Positions 9,181 to 18,238 of a stretch of 48,319 nt of DNA are shown here, piece after piece. Source of the stretch: Goleter apudmare HA4340-LM2 (GTDB lineage: Bacteria > Cyanobacteriota > Cyanobacteriia > Cyanobacteriales > Nostocaceae); contig JAHHHF010000004.1 of assembly GCA_019359495.1 (NCBI GenBank), forward strand, positions 1 to 48,319. Direction: 5' to 3'. Position 1 is the first letter of the stretch. Every line of letters starts with the position of its first letter. The translations under genes were made by a program, and so were the position numbers. The notes beneath the pieces are model-generated. The model worked only from the letters and a program-made list of their open reading frames with translations. It made no database searches and had not been told where the DNA came from.

Positions 9181-9888
9181 TTAACGGAAACCCAAAATTT
9201 CTGAAATCGCCGCCACAATATCAAGATAGAAGTTGCCAGATACTGAACGAAATAACTCAAATTTAGAGTCAGGCGCACCAAAAAATGGTCTGAGAAACCA
9301 TCCTAACTGCATTCCTACAAATGCATAGAGAAATAACCAAGATCTCAAAATAGTAGTGCGGGTTTTTTTGCCAACTTCCTCTTGTTGAGAAAGTAACTGC
9401 ATTCCTTCATAGAGAAATTTGATGCCAAATATCCCTGTAATGCCAAATATCAAAACACTTAAGAGTTTAAAAAATTGATAAGAATCAGGAGTAGTTATCA
9501 AGAAAAACAGCGTTACTGGAGCTAGGCTAAATAAAAGTACACTAATTACTGACACAGCCGTGAGCAGGACAACAAAATGTTGTTGGAAACTACTGCGAGA
9601 ACCGAACAAGACATTAAAAAAGAACAGTGTGGGAAAACAAATAACTAATGTGATTAAATAAAATACTGGGAGTTTGATAGCGCTAGATAATGCCTGTGCC
9701 CAACTATGGGATGCACCGATAATTGCACCATAGATAGCGAAGAAGATAGAACTAGAAATAAACAGAGCGCTGATTTTACTTTGTAATCGTACTTCTTGGC
9801 GAATTTCTTCTAAGAAACCTTGGCGATCGCGCAGTAAACTAATTAGGACTCCAAAGTGTTGAATTTTGTAAGATGGTTTGTTAAGCAT
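9181..9888 (-). CDS. Multi-pass membrane protein, paralogue A
   Basis: About 235 residues with five to six predicted membrane helices. It starts with an amphipathic 'FGVLISLLRDRQGFLEEI' segment. Its neighbour at 9937 is clearly a duplicate: both share 'SSIF.AIYG.IIGA.HSW.QALSSA.KLP', 'FAP/LAPVTLFFLIT', 'SWLFLYAFVG.QLGW.LRPFFG' and 'GNFYL'. I do not recognise an experimentally studied family. The frame opens at TTG 9921; the first ATG at 9888 (MLNKPSYK) aligns better with the paralogue, so I choose it. The two genes lie about 50 bases apart on the same strand. Confidence 0.7.
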   Translation of the reverse strand: MLNKPSYKIQHFGVLISLLRDRQGFLEEIRQEVRLQSKISALFISSSIFFAIYGAIIGASHSWAQALSSAIKLPVFYLITLVICFPTLFFFNVLFGSRSSFQQHFVVLLTAVSVISVLLFSLAPVTLFFLITTPDSYQFFKLLSVLIFGITGIFGIKFLYEGMQLLSQQEEVGKKTRTTILRSWLFLYAFVGMQLGWFLRPFFGAPDSKFELFRSVSGNFYLDIVAAISEILGFR

Positions 9889-9936
9889 GTTCTTAGGCAA
9901 TAGGGAATGGGCAACAGACAATAGGCATAGAGAAGA

Positions 9937-10644
9937 TTACGATCTCACACCAAAAATATAAGCGATCGCTTGAATCACACTCAGGTAAAAATTCCCTTCT
10001 CGTTCGCGGAATAGTTGAAAAATAGAACCAGGATTGCCAAAAAAAGGTCTGAGAGTCCAGCCTAATTGACTACCGACGAAAGCATAGAGAAAGAGCCAAG
10101 ATTTTAGTATTTTCTGGCGCATTTTACTACTATCATCATCTTGTTCTAACACCACATTTGTAGCATTGTATAGAGAAGAGATACCAATAAATCCTGTGAG
10201 AGCGAAAATCACTACATTTAAGAGAATTAAAAATTGGTAATTGTTGGTAGTAATTAAGAAAAACAGCGTGATAGGTGCAAAGCTAAATAAAAGTACACTA
10301 GTAACTGCAACTGCTGTTAATACTAAGACTAAATGCTGCCCAAAAGTGCGTCTAGAACCAAAGATAATATTAGAAAAATACAAAGCAGGTAGACAAATCA
10401 GGAGTGTAATTAAATATAAAGCTGGTAGTTTGACCGCAGAAGATAAAGCTTGCATCCAGCTATGATATGCACCAATAATTCCGCCATAAATAGCCAGAAA
10501 TATAGAACTACAAACCAACAAAGATATGATTTTACTGGGTAATCTCACACCTTGGCTAACTTCTTCTAAAAAAACTTTGCGATCGCGGAGTAAGCCAATC
10601 AACACTGTAAAGTATTTTATGCTTGTAGATTGCCGTTCCATCAT
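9937..10644 (-). CDS. Multi-pass membrane protein, paralogue B
   Basis: About 235 residues, a tandem paralogue of the gene at 9181, with the same helix pattern and the conserved 'SWLFLYAFVGSQLGW' and 'RPFFG' core. GAGG lies 8 bases before ATG 10644, which makes this a better start than the GTG at 10656. The strongest conservation between the two is in the loop after the last helix pair and in the N-terminal helix, which suggests functional rather than merely hydrophobic similarity. They may form a hetero-oligomer. No substrate or pathway can be inferred. The upstream gene on this strand is a flavoprotein, about 50 bases away. Confidence 0.7.
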   Translation of the reverse strand: MMERQSTSIKYFTVLIGLLRDRKVFLEEVSQGVRLPSKIISLLVCSSIFLAIYGGIIGAYHSWMQALSSAVKLPALYLITLLICLPALYFSNIIFGSRRTFGQHLVLVLTAVAVTSVLLFSFAPITLFFLITTNNYQFLILLNVVIFALTGFIGISSLYNATNVVLEQDDDSSKMRQKILKSWLFLYAFVGSQLGWTLRPFFGNPGSIFQLFREREGNFYLSVIQAIAYIFGVRS

Positions 10645-10695
10645 CACTATCCTCACAGATATTTTCTCTAAGACTTTAGTCTTCTCTAGGAATAA

Positions 10696-12240
10696 TTATT
10701 CCTCAACATAATCACTACCAGAACCATACTGCCAGCCATCAACTAAACGATGCCAATAATATTGTTGTTTATTGGGTAAGTTATTCACCAACGTTTCTAA
10801 CATTGGACTTATCCCAAATAGGGCAGTGTAAACACCTAAATTACTGTAATGTACCAGCCAATCTAGCAAACTCGCCAAACCAACTTGGGGAATTATTTTC
10901 GCCACTATTTCCGGATGGGCTAAACCAGTTTTTAGTAGGGTTTGTGTCAATGCGGAAAACTGCACCACATCTTGCAAAAATGGCTTGAGTACAGGATTAC
11001 CCAGTTGTTGCATTTCCTGAAATACGGCTGAGAGCAGTTGATTAATTTGATCAGGAGCAATTTGCTGATTTACACCCACACTCATCGCCTTTTGAAATAG
11101 CCAAGTGACGGTGAGACTTGGCTGATAGGGTTGCAGTAGTGCTAGGGCTGTTGATGATAATTGTTCGGTTGCTAGTGCTTCCTGAATGCCAAATGTTAAC
11201 CGCTTCAGGTGACGTACCATCGCTCCAAAGCCACCAAAACTTAGAGGAGATTGATTACCGCTACTATCTCCTGCTGGGAGAATGCGATTCCAAGGTGTTT
11301 TGAGGGGACTTTGGCGATAGGTGGGAAAGAAGCCATACAGCGCCCGTCGAAATTGCAACTGGCTCAATTCCGTACCCTGATATGCTGGTAAGAGGCGGAG
11401 ATATTCTTCAAACAAAGCTTCTAAACCCAGGCGTTGCGGCTGTGCATCCATGTAGGTAAATAAGTAAGTGGTTCTCCCATCTCTAGCTGGAAAAGCTTCC
11501 CAGAAGTACTGGCATTGATTTTGCAAGGATGTGAATGATAACAACAAGTCCCCTGAGTGATTTTCCGGAAAACCTTGGGAGCAACTTCCCACCACTAAAC
11601 ACAAAGCATCGGGTTTTTTGCCTTGACGTGCTTGTTGGGTGATAGGAGAAAGATGTCCCATTGCGTCGATTAACAATCGAGTTTTGTATTGGTTGTTCAC
11701 CAGCAAGCCATCTGGATGGATTACGGCGTCGCTAAAGGGTGTATTTTCTAGTAACTTACCGCCAGCCGCGAGAAATCTGGTTTTTAAAGTAGCCAACAAA
11801 TAAACCGGATCAACCCCAATATTCAGGACATTCTCTACCCAAACTTCTGTACCACCGTGAAAGCTGACTCTGGCAGGGTTATATTCAGTAGCGATCGCTT
11901 TTGCTAACTCTTCCTCTGTCAGCAAGTCCAATTCTACAAACACTGCTAACTCTTTGCGGGAAATATTCCACTCTTGCTCTCTTCCCCGCAACATCCCCCG
12001 CTCCATCAACGCCACTCGCACACCTTTCACCGCTAGAGCGCAACCAATTAAAATGCCTAAAGTACCACCACAAATAATTACATCCCAGTCCACAGCACCC
12101 AAAGCCTGCTGATTTGCTTTCACTACATTTGGTATAGGTGCGTTGTCTGTTCTCAGTGATGATAATATGCCATCTGTGCGCCGCAACCCTGCCAAAACAT
12201 CGCCTGGTAGTTGCGAGAGAATTTCTTCAGTTAGAGACAT
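10696..12240 (-). CDS. FAD-dependent oxidoreductase
   Basis: About 514 residues. The N-terminal dinucleotide-binding fold is seen in 'DWDVIICGGTLGILIGCALA', ending in the acidic 'ALMERG' about 25 residues later, as expected for FAD. Later 'RILPAGDSSGNQSPLSFGGFG' resembles the second FAD motif (GD near the ribityl site) of the geranylgeranyl reductase/lycopene cyclase-like flavoprotein group. The C-terminal third is helical and not recognised. The frame opens at TTG 12249, but ATG 12240 (MSLTEEI) has GGAG about 9 bases upstream. The substrate is unknown; a lipid or isoprenoid substrate is only a guess from the superfamily. Confidence 0.8.
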   Translation of the reverse strand: MSLTEEILSQLPGDVLAGLRRTDGILSSLRTDNAPIPNVVKANQQALGAVDWDVIICGGTLGILIGCALAVKGVRVALMERGMLRGREQEWNISRKELAVFVELDLLTEEELAKAIATEYNPARVSFHGGTEVWVENVLNIGVDPVYLLATLKTRFLAAGGKLLENTPFSDAVIHPDGLLVNNQYKTRLLIDAMGHLSPITQQARQGKKPDALCLVVGSCSQGFPENHSGDLLLSFTSLQNQCQYFWEAFPARDGRTTYLFTYMDAQPQRLGLEALFEEYLRLLPAYQGTELSQLQFRRALYGFFPTYRQSPLKTPWNRILPAGDSSGNQSPLSFGGFGAMVRHLKRLTFGIQEALATEQLSSTALALLQPYQPSLTVTWLFQKAMSVGVNQQIAPDQINQLLSAVFQEMQQLGNPVLKPFLQDVVQFSALTQTLLKTGLAHPEIVAKIIPQVGLASLLDWLVHYSNLGVYTALFGISPMLETLVNNLPNKQQYYWHRLVDGWQYGSGSDYVEE

Positions 12241-12303
12241 TTTGTACAAACTCCAATCTACATTTCCAAGCTACCTGAAAATGAAGAAATACCGATTTAC
12301 TGA

Positions 12304-13380
12304 CTAAATCAAATAGTTGATTACAGCTTTGGCTATAGCTTCATTGCCATCTTTAGCAATTGCTTGAGATTGCTTTGGTGACTGGAGAGGTTGAGAGAGA
12401 AAATCCCAATTACCTTGAAAAAACTCAGATGGGGTGAGGATTTGATGCTGATTATAATTAGTCACACCTGCTAGCATATAAGCCGCTTCCGCAAAATCAT
12501 CACGGGGAATCGTCACGATTGGTACATCTAGTTTTGTGGCTTCTGCAAAAGTACCGTAACCAGGTTTAGACAGCACTCGCCCACAAATCGGCATAAAATC
12601 TACAGGGCGATATTTGGAATTGCTAACTTTAGTTACATTAGGTAAATCAGGTGCAGATTTATCAAAAACAATGAATTGCCAATCGGGAAATCGCACTAAG
12701 TTATGATAGGGAATTTGCTGCAAACCCAAACCACCAAAAGTCAACAGAATTGTTTTTTCTCTGGGTGTATTTATATGCCAAGTAGCGCGTAAATCATCAA
12801 CCAAATAACGGGGGGAACCACCAGTCAAGCCAACATCTCTAATATTTGGGAAAGCCTGCATTGGTTCATGGAAAGGAAGACGAAACAAGCGATCGCATTT
12901 TGCATAACAATCACTAATCCAATCAGCAATTTCCAGAAATTCGCCACCCCAATCGCGGTAGATAAAGTCCCAGCCAAAGTTACTAATCATCCAGCAGGGG
13001 ATATCTGTGGCTTTAGCCATGAGAGCAGCCAGAAAGGGAATATCTGCCAAAATGAGATTGACACGATTTTGACGGATAAAATTCACTTCCGAAGCAATTA
13101 TTGAATTTTGTTTCTGCTTAATTTCCCGCAACTTTGCTAAAGTAGCTACTTTATCCATAGTCAGGCTATCTGCTTGGATCACACCTAAATCAAATGCACG
13201 GGGACGATGGATAAAATCGCCTTCAATGTAACACTCTAGCAACCACCTTGGGGCAGTAGTTACCATGATTAATAATATTTCTGGACACAACTTTTGAATT
13301 GTCGCCGCCACTGAGGCTGTGCGAGTAGCGTGACCGAACCCGTGGTTAGTGATAGCTATGTATAAAATTGGGCGTTGCAT
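12304..13380 (-). CDS. Glycosyltransferase-like protein (GT-B fold)
   Basis: 358 residues. The start 'ILYIAITNHGFGHATRTASVA' is the glycine/histidine loop of GT-B enzymes related to MurG and to the N-terminal part of L-arabinokinase-like proteins. 'LLTFGGLGLQ' marks the second Rossmann domain, and 'VLSKPGYGTFAEAT' is the nucleotide-sugar binding motif. The donor and acceptor are unknown. The gene lies 8 bases downstream of the class-V aminotransferase and upstream of the flavoprotein on the same strand, so the three may be co-transcribed. No strong ribosome-binding site precedes its ATG, which suggests coupling to the gene before it. Confidence 0.8.
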   Translation of the reverse strand: MQRPILYIAITNHGFGHATRTASVAATIQKLCPEILLIMVTTAPRWLLECYIEGDFIHRPRAFDLGVIQADSLTMDKVATLAKLREIKQKQNSIIASEVNFIRQNRVNLILADIPFLAALMAKATDIPCWMISNFGWDFIYRDWGGEFLEIADWISDCYAKCDRLFRLPFHEPMQAFPNIRDVGLTGGSPRYLVDDLRATWHINTPREKTILLTFGGLGLQQIPYHNLVRFPDWQFIVFDKSAPDLPNVTKVSNSKYRPVDFMPICGRVLSKPGYGTFAEATKLDVPIVTIPRDDFAEAAYMLAGVTNYNQHQILTPSEFFQGNWDFLSQPLQSPKQSQAIAKDGNEAIAKAVINYLI

Positions 13381-13388
13381 AAATGTAA

Positions 13389-14573
13389 TTAAAAAAGCTT
13401 TGCGATCGCCTCAAGCAATTGGTCAATTTCTGATTCTAGTGTTAAATAATGGACAGTAGCACGGATACAATTGGGGTTAGCAATTGTCCGCAATAACAAC
13501 CCTTGTGATTCTAGTAATTGCACTAATTTTACATGAGACTGATGTAGATTTTGGGCGAGTTGGAAGGAAACTATACCGCTTTCGGGTGGGGAAGTTCGTA
13601 AACATTTGACTCCGGGTAAAGCCGTCAACCCCCGCCATAGGTAATCGCTATTACACAGAATTTGCTCGTAACGTTCTTGGGGTGTTCCCCACTGATGATG
13701 CACAGCGATCGCTTCTTTTAACCCAGCGTAAAGCGTAAAATCTGATGTAGACACTTCATATCGTCGCCCATCTGGATGCCAATTCACAGGTTGAGCCGCG
13801 CTATTGACAGTAATACCGCGCAAACCAATAAATGTAGGTTGCAAACTTTCTCTAGCCTCAGGTCTCACATACAAACCGCCAACACCCGCCGGCCCGCACA
13901 ACCACTTGTGACCTGTAAAAGCATAGAAATCTACGCCCAATTCAGTTAAATTTAAAGGCAATGCACCGACAGATTGGGCAGCATCTATCAAAAGTAGAGA
14001 GTTATTATTTCTGCATATTTCTACTATTTTGTCAAGAGGCAAAACTTGTCCCGTATTCCACAGAACATGACTTAAGACCACAAGGCGGGTGTTGGGGCGC
14101 AAGTGTTGGGCGATCGCTTTAACGGGGTCGCCCTCATTTAAAGTTGCTATTAGGGGACAAGTACTAACTTCCACCGCGAATCTACGGGCAATTTCTTGGG
14201 TAGTCGCAATCACCCCTGGATGTTCGCAATCAGAAAGTAGCAGATGGTCGCCAGCCCGCCACTCGATACCCCAAAACCCGATATTGCAACCGACAGTGAC
14301 ATTCTCCGTAAAGGTAATTGTTGATGCAGGTACATGCAACTCAGAGGCGATCACTTCTCTGGTTGCTTGTTTCTCTTGGTCAATCCAATTACCAACCTCA
14401 GTGCTAAAAGGGCCTATATGCTGAATGTGAGTTTGAGCTTGAGAAATGATATCCAATGCCTTTTGAGGCATAGGCCCTTGTCCCCCATAGTTAAAATAAA
14501 TCTTATTTGCTAAAGCCGGAAATTGCTCTCGATGTTGAACCAAACGAGTTTTTGCTGTAGAAGTACTGGTCAT
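13389..14573 (-). CDS. Class-V PLP aminotransferase, cysteine desulfurase-like
   Basis: About 394 residues. PLP-binding motifs are clear: 'CEHPGVIA' (SufS/NifS-like), 'VVLSHVLWNTG', 'LLLIDAAQSVGA' with the PLP-pairing Asp and Gln, and 'FTGHKWLCGPAGVGG' with the Schiff-base lysine. It is closer to the isopenicillin-N-epimerase/cysteine lyase side of the fold type I class V family than to NifS: I do not see the classical NifS active-site cysteine loop. It is therefore not a convincing nif-cluster cysteine desulfurase. The frame opens at GTG 14591, but ATG 14573 (MTSTSTAK) is preferred. It shares a possible operon with the genes at 12304 and 10696. Confidence 0.82.
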   Translation of the reverse strand: MTSTSTAKTRLVQHREQFPALANKIYFNYGGQGPMPQKALDIISQAQTHIQHIGPFSTEVGNWIDQEKQATREVIASELHVPASTITFTENVTVGCNIGFWGIEWRAGDHLLLSDCEHPGVIATTQEIARRFAVEVSTCPLIATLNEGDPVKAIAQHLRPNTRLVVLSHVLWNTGQVLPLDKIVEICRNNNSLLLIDAAQSVGALPLNLTELGVDFYAFTGHKWLCGPAGVGGLYVRPEARESLQPTFIGLRGITVNSAAQPVNWHPDGRRYEVSTSDFTLYAGLKEAIAVHHQWGTPQERYEQILCNSDYLWRGLTALPGVKCLRTSPPESGIVSFQLAQNLHQSHVKLVQLLESQGLLLRTIANPNCIRATVHYLTLESEIDQLLEAIAKLF

Positions 14574-14691
14574 CAGAAATTCCAAATACACTCATTCACA
14601 TTTTCCCACCACGTTGATCAAAGGGAATGGAAGATGGGGTGATGGGGAGAAAAACTAATGACGAATGACAAAATATTGTTAATTTAGAGAG

Positions 14692-16188
14692 ATGTTAATT
14701 AACGCTGAACTCCTACTGCAATACCAACGCTGCAAGCGCCGACCTTTTTTAGATATTCACGGTGACAGAAGCCAGCGAGATGCTCCCAATGAGTTGTTAG
14801 TCAAACTACAACAGGATAAAATCTCTTATCAACTGGGTGTTTTGGCACAATTTAATTATCTCCAGCCAGATTATCCTAGGGGAAACTGGCAAGCAGGACA
14901 AGCAGCAACTTTAGACTTGATGCAGCGTGGAGTTGAGTACATTCGTCAAGGAGTGCTGTTAGTTAATTACGAAGATTGGAGTGAAAATCTGCCCGAGTCT
15001 CCCAGTTATGAAGGCTACAGACTCCTCAGCCGTCCCGATTTACTGATCAAACAGCCGGGAGAATCCCACTTTGGTGATTGGATATATGTCCCAGCGAATT
15101 TAGAATTAGGTAAACGCCCCAAGCAAGAATATCAAGTAGTAGCTGCTTTTCACGCCCAGGTTTTGGCGATGGTACAGGGAGTTACGCCTGATTTAGCTTG
15201 GTTAAAACTGCGTACCAAAGACACAGGTTACGAAGTGGATCTACTTAAATGGAGACCACAAATGCAAAGCATTTTGCAAGAGTTGATCCAAGCTTTAGAG
15301 TCACCCAATGCACCAGAAGTATTTATTTCCAGGCAAAAATGCAGTCTGTGCCATTGGTATGGTGAATGTTATGCGATCGCTCAATCCCAAAATCATCTCT
15401 CACTTTTACCAGGCGTAACACCTATCCGCTACACCCAATTGCAAGCACTATCCATCACCACCCTGGAATCTCTCGCCAATACCAGCCCTAGCGAATTAGA
15501 AAACCTCGTTGGTTTTGATGGGGAAGTCGCACCCAAATTAGTAGTACAAGCTCAATCTGTACTCCAAAGTCGTCCATTTATCTTACCCTATACGTCACCA
15601 ACAGCAGATATTACATTTACTGCTCCTATAGAAATTTACTTTGATATTGAAGCTCAACCAGACTTAAATTTAAATTATCTCTTAGGGGTTTTGGTGGTTG
15701 ATAAGCAAGCCAAAACAGAGCAGTTTTATTCATTCCTCGCCGAACAACCAGAAGACGAAGAATCAATTTGGCAGGAATTTCTTGATTTAGTTTGGCAATA
15801 TCCTGAAGCGCCAATTTATCATTTCTGTGTCTATGAATTTGATACAATTAAACGCTTGGCAAAGTTGTACCGCACTCCCTCCTCTTCAGTACACCCAATC
15901 TTAAATCGGCTGGTGGATGTGTATGAACAACTCACCCAAAACGTCGCCCTACCTATCGAAAGCTACGCCCTCAAAGCGATCGCTCGGTGGTTAGGGTTTG
16001 AGTGGCGTAACCCTGAAGCCAGTGGAGCTAAGTGTATCTACTGGTATGATCAGTGGCTAACGACAGGCGATCGCGCTTTATTAGAAATGATTCAACTCTA
16101 TAACGAAGACGACTGCCGCGCTACCCGCAATGTCAAAGACTGGTTCGTAGATTTTATGCAAAATGAATATGGTCGACGACTTGCTTAA
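14692..16188 (+). CDS. TM0106-family RecB-like nuclease with RNase-H-like domain
   Basis: 498 residues. The N-terminal half has a RecB/Cas4-type nuclease pattern: 'RPDLL' with Asp116, then Glu138 and Lys141 in 'ELGKRPK'. Four cysteines are placed as in Fe-S nucleases, with Cys14 near the start and Cys217, Cys220 and Cys226 in a CxxCx5C cluster. A helix-hairpin-helix-like region follows ('LESLANTSPSELENLVG'). The C-terminal half has 'IYFDIEAQPDLNLNYLLG' and ends 'YNEDDCRATRNVKDWF', as in DnaQ-like exonuclease folds. The family is widespread in cyanobacteria, and a role in DNA repair is inferred only. It is a standalone gene, not next to CRISPR repeats. Confidence 0.85.
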   Translation: MLINAELLLQYQRCKRRPFLDIHGDRSQRDAPNELLVKLQQDKISYQLGVLAQFNYLQPDYPRGNWQAGQAATLDLMQRGVEYIRQGVLLVNYEDWSENLPESPSYEGYRLLSRPDLLIKQPGESHFGDWIYVPANLELGKRPKQEYQVVAAFHAQVLAMVQGVTPDLAWLKLRTKDTGYEVDLLKWRPQMQSILQELIQALESPNAPEVFISRQKCSLCHWYGECYAIAQSQNHLSLLPGVTPIRYTQLQALSITTLESLANTSPSELENLVGFDGEVAPKLVVQAQSVLQSRPFILPYTSPTADITFTAPIEIYFDIEAQPDLNLNYLLGVLVVDKQAKTEQFYSFLAEQPEDEESIWQEFLDLVWQYPEAPIYHFCVYEFDTIKRLAKLYRTPSSSVHPILNRLVDVYEQLTQNVALPIESYALKAIARWLGFEWRNPEASGAKCIYWYDQWLTTGDRALLEMIQLYNEDDCRATRNVKDWFVDFMQNEYGRRLA

Positions 16189-16713
16189 GTATTTTGCAAA
16201 TCGATAGTTTTGGAGACTATAATTGTGTTGAGTTTCTTACGCATGAAAAATAAAAAATAAGCCCCCATTAAGATGAGAGATTGTTGTTATATGTAGCAAC
16301 GACAAATCAGTGAGGACATCGTATTTTGATGCACAAGGAACAGGAATATTAACATCAAACCCCCACGAATTAATTACACGGTAATCTTGAGTTGCTGCTA
16401 AACCAGGAAGATTTGATGTAAAACTTGTGGGTATTTCTACATCACTTGTTTGCAAGATATTAATTAGTACCGGATAAGTGGTTGGTTATTTAGCGCGATC
16501 GCCCAGATTATGATTAATAATTAAGCCTTATACACAGAGTAGTTTTTGTCATTCCCATCACCAAGCACTTCAGTGGTAATCATCTAGGCAAAACTAATTT
16601 CCTGCACGTCTACCCTAAATGCGATGGGTTGGCGATCGCCTTGATTTCTCAGCACTAAATTGCTTACTATAAACCTCTAGATATTAGTCAACAAAACTAT
16701 GGAATAGATAAAT
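16189..16713. other. 525-bp stretch without a confident gene
   Basis: A TTG-initiated frame of 72 codons on the minus strand (16237-16455) has an odd composition and no recognisable domain, and I do not call it. The region includes two HIP1 octamers near 16496 and 16631. The last 60 bases are A/T-rich and should carry the promoter of the phytase-like gene at 16714. Confidence 0.5.
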
Positions 16714-17898
16714 ATGCAACTAATCAAAAAACTCTTGACTTTGCCCAAGATTATTTACTTTAGTATCCCAATTTTACTCATCGGTCTTTTTTTCTTTTTC
16801 GGCAATTTTGCATCAGCATCTGTTATCGTCACTGGTATAGAGTTTATTGGACAAGCTACCTTACCCACCGGACTAACCTTTCAAAAAACTCAGGTCGGTG
16901 GTTTCTCTGGAATCACCTACGACGCCAAAAACAATCTTTATTATGTTATCTCTGATGACCGTAGTGAAAAAGCACCCGCCCGTTTCTACACTCTTAAAAT
17001 TGACCTCAGCAAAGGTACATTAAAAGATGGTGATATCGTTCCTGTAGGTGTAACCACGCTATTAAATGAAAATGCAGAAAAATATTCTCCTGGGACTAGT
17101 GATACAGAAGGTATTGGTTTAACTACTAAAGAAACAGTCTTCATCTCTTCTGAAGGTGATACTCAGCAACTCATTAATCCTTTTATTAAAGAATTCTCAA
17201 TATCCTCTGGCAAAGTCATCTCAACGCTACCCATCCCAAACAAGTTTTTACCGGATAAAAACGGTAAACAGGGTATCCGTAATAATTTAGCTTTTGAAAG
17301 TCTCACCATCACACCAGATCAAAAAAACTTATTCACAGTCACCGAAAATGCTTTAATTCAGGATGGTACAGCATCTCAACCTAAAGTTAGTACTTCTTGC
17401 AGAATCATACAGTACAATCTCCTTACTAACCAACCAGAAAAAGAATTTCTCTACCAGACTCAACCAGTTGCACCCCTGTTGAATCTTCCTGGTAGGTTTA
17501 CTAGTGGATTAACTGATTTAGTAGCCTTGGATAGTCAAGGACACTTCCTTAGTTTAGAGCGGACTTTTACTGGATTGGGATTTGGGGTTTCCCTGTTTGA
17601 AGTTTCCCTAGAAGGTGCTGAAGAGATTCAAAATCTTGACAGTCTTCTGGCTGTTGATGACACAAAAATCCAAGCAGTTCAGAAACGACAACTCTTAGAT
17701 TTAAGAACTATAGAAGCACCACTAGACAATCTTGAAGGCTTAACCCTCGGTGCTAAATTGCCAGATGGACAGCCTTCACTACTTCTAGTCAGTGACAACA
17801 ATTTCAACTCTCTACAACGTACCCAAATACTAGCCTTTAAGCTCAAAATTGAACCAGACTTCATCAGGCTGCTGCACCGCTTATTCTCATTTATTTGA
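16714..17898 (+). CDS. Secreted phytase-like esterase domain protein
   Basis: 394 residues. Residues about 12-36 form a signal peptide or anchor ('IIYFSIPILLIGLFFFFGNFASA'). The rest matches the esterase-like/phytase-like beta-propeller family: 'GGFSGITYDAKNNLYYVISDD', 'TEGIGLTTKETVFISSEGD', 'FESLTITPDQKNLFTVTENAL', and 'NLEGLTLG' with 'LLLVSDNNF' near the end. The family is named for esterase-like activity, but substrates are mostly untested. It is likely exported to the periplasm. It stands alone, and a hairpin with a following T-rich stretch at 17922 is probably its terminator. Confidence 0.82.
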   Translation: MQLIKKLLTLPKIIYFSIPILLIGLFFFFGNFASASVIVTGIEFIGQATLPTGLTFQKTQVGGFSGITYDAKNNLYYVISDDRSEKAPARFYTLKIDLSKGTLKDGDIVPVGVTTLLNENAEKYSPGTSDTEGIGLTTKETVFISSEGDTQQLINPFIKEFSISSGKVISTLPIPNKFLPDKNGKQGIRNNLAFESLTITPDQKNLFTVTENALIQDGTASQPKVSTSCRIIQYNLLTNQPEKEFLYQTQPVAPLLNLPGRFTSGLTDLVALDSQGHFLSLERTFTGLGFGVSLFEVSLEGAEEIQNLDSLLAVDDTKIQAVQKRQLLDLRTIEAPLDNLEGLTLGAKLPDGQPSLLLVSDNNFNSLQRTQILAFKLKIEPDFIRLLHRLFSFI

Positions 17899-18238
17899 GT
17901 AATTTGATTCCCTGAAGGCGCAGATACCCAGCTTCTTTAAAAAGTTGGGTATCTAAATTTTGCGTATATTTACTTAATGAATTAGGTAGATAAACCAGGA
18001 ATATTTATGGTTTCCGTAAAATTTCTCATTCGCCTACCTTAACAAATATGTTACACCATGTTTAAGAGCTTTTGCATACAAATTCTCTTTACTTTGATCA
18101 AATTTTCACTAAATATTCTCCTAGTTTTTATCTCGAATAGTTGTTTCCCTATTTTTTTTGATATTTTTTCTAGATAAAATCAGATTTCAAAGAGAGTTAT
18201 TACAGTAATTTTCTGGATTTATTCTAATAAATCGTTTT
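17899..18238. other. 340-bp intergenic region before the kinase pair
   Basis: After the hairpin at 17922-17954 the sequence is very A/T-rich, with long T runs around 18150-18180. No open frame or RNA gene is evident. It presumably contains the promoter of the first Ser/Thr kinase, but no -10/-35 pair stands out. Confidence 0.4.
17922..17961 (+). terminator. Hairpin terminator after the phytase-like gene
   Basis: AGATACCCAGCTT (17922-17934) pairs with AAGTTGGGTATCT (17942-17954) with one G-U, and AAATTTTG follows. It lies 23 bases after the stop codon. It belongs to the same hairpin family as those at 9121 and 23475. Confidence 0.6.

Noticed and set aside
14089-14424. 111-codon plus-strand frame opposite the aminotransferase gene
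   Set aside because: Antisense to a clear PLP enzyme; no domain.
13389-14573. Considered as NifS of the nif cluster
   Set aside because: More than 19 kb from the nif genes and without a visible NifS-type active-site cysteine loop; better called class-V aminotransferase.
14692-16188. Considered as Cas4 because of the RecB fold and four cysteines
   Set aside because: Length, RNase-H-like C-terminal half and lack of CRISPR repeats or cas genes fit the TM0106 family instead.
16237-16455. 72-codon TTG-initiated frame on the minus strand
   Set aside because: No ribosome-binding site, no recognisable domain and odd composition; treated as chance frame.
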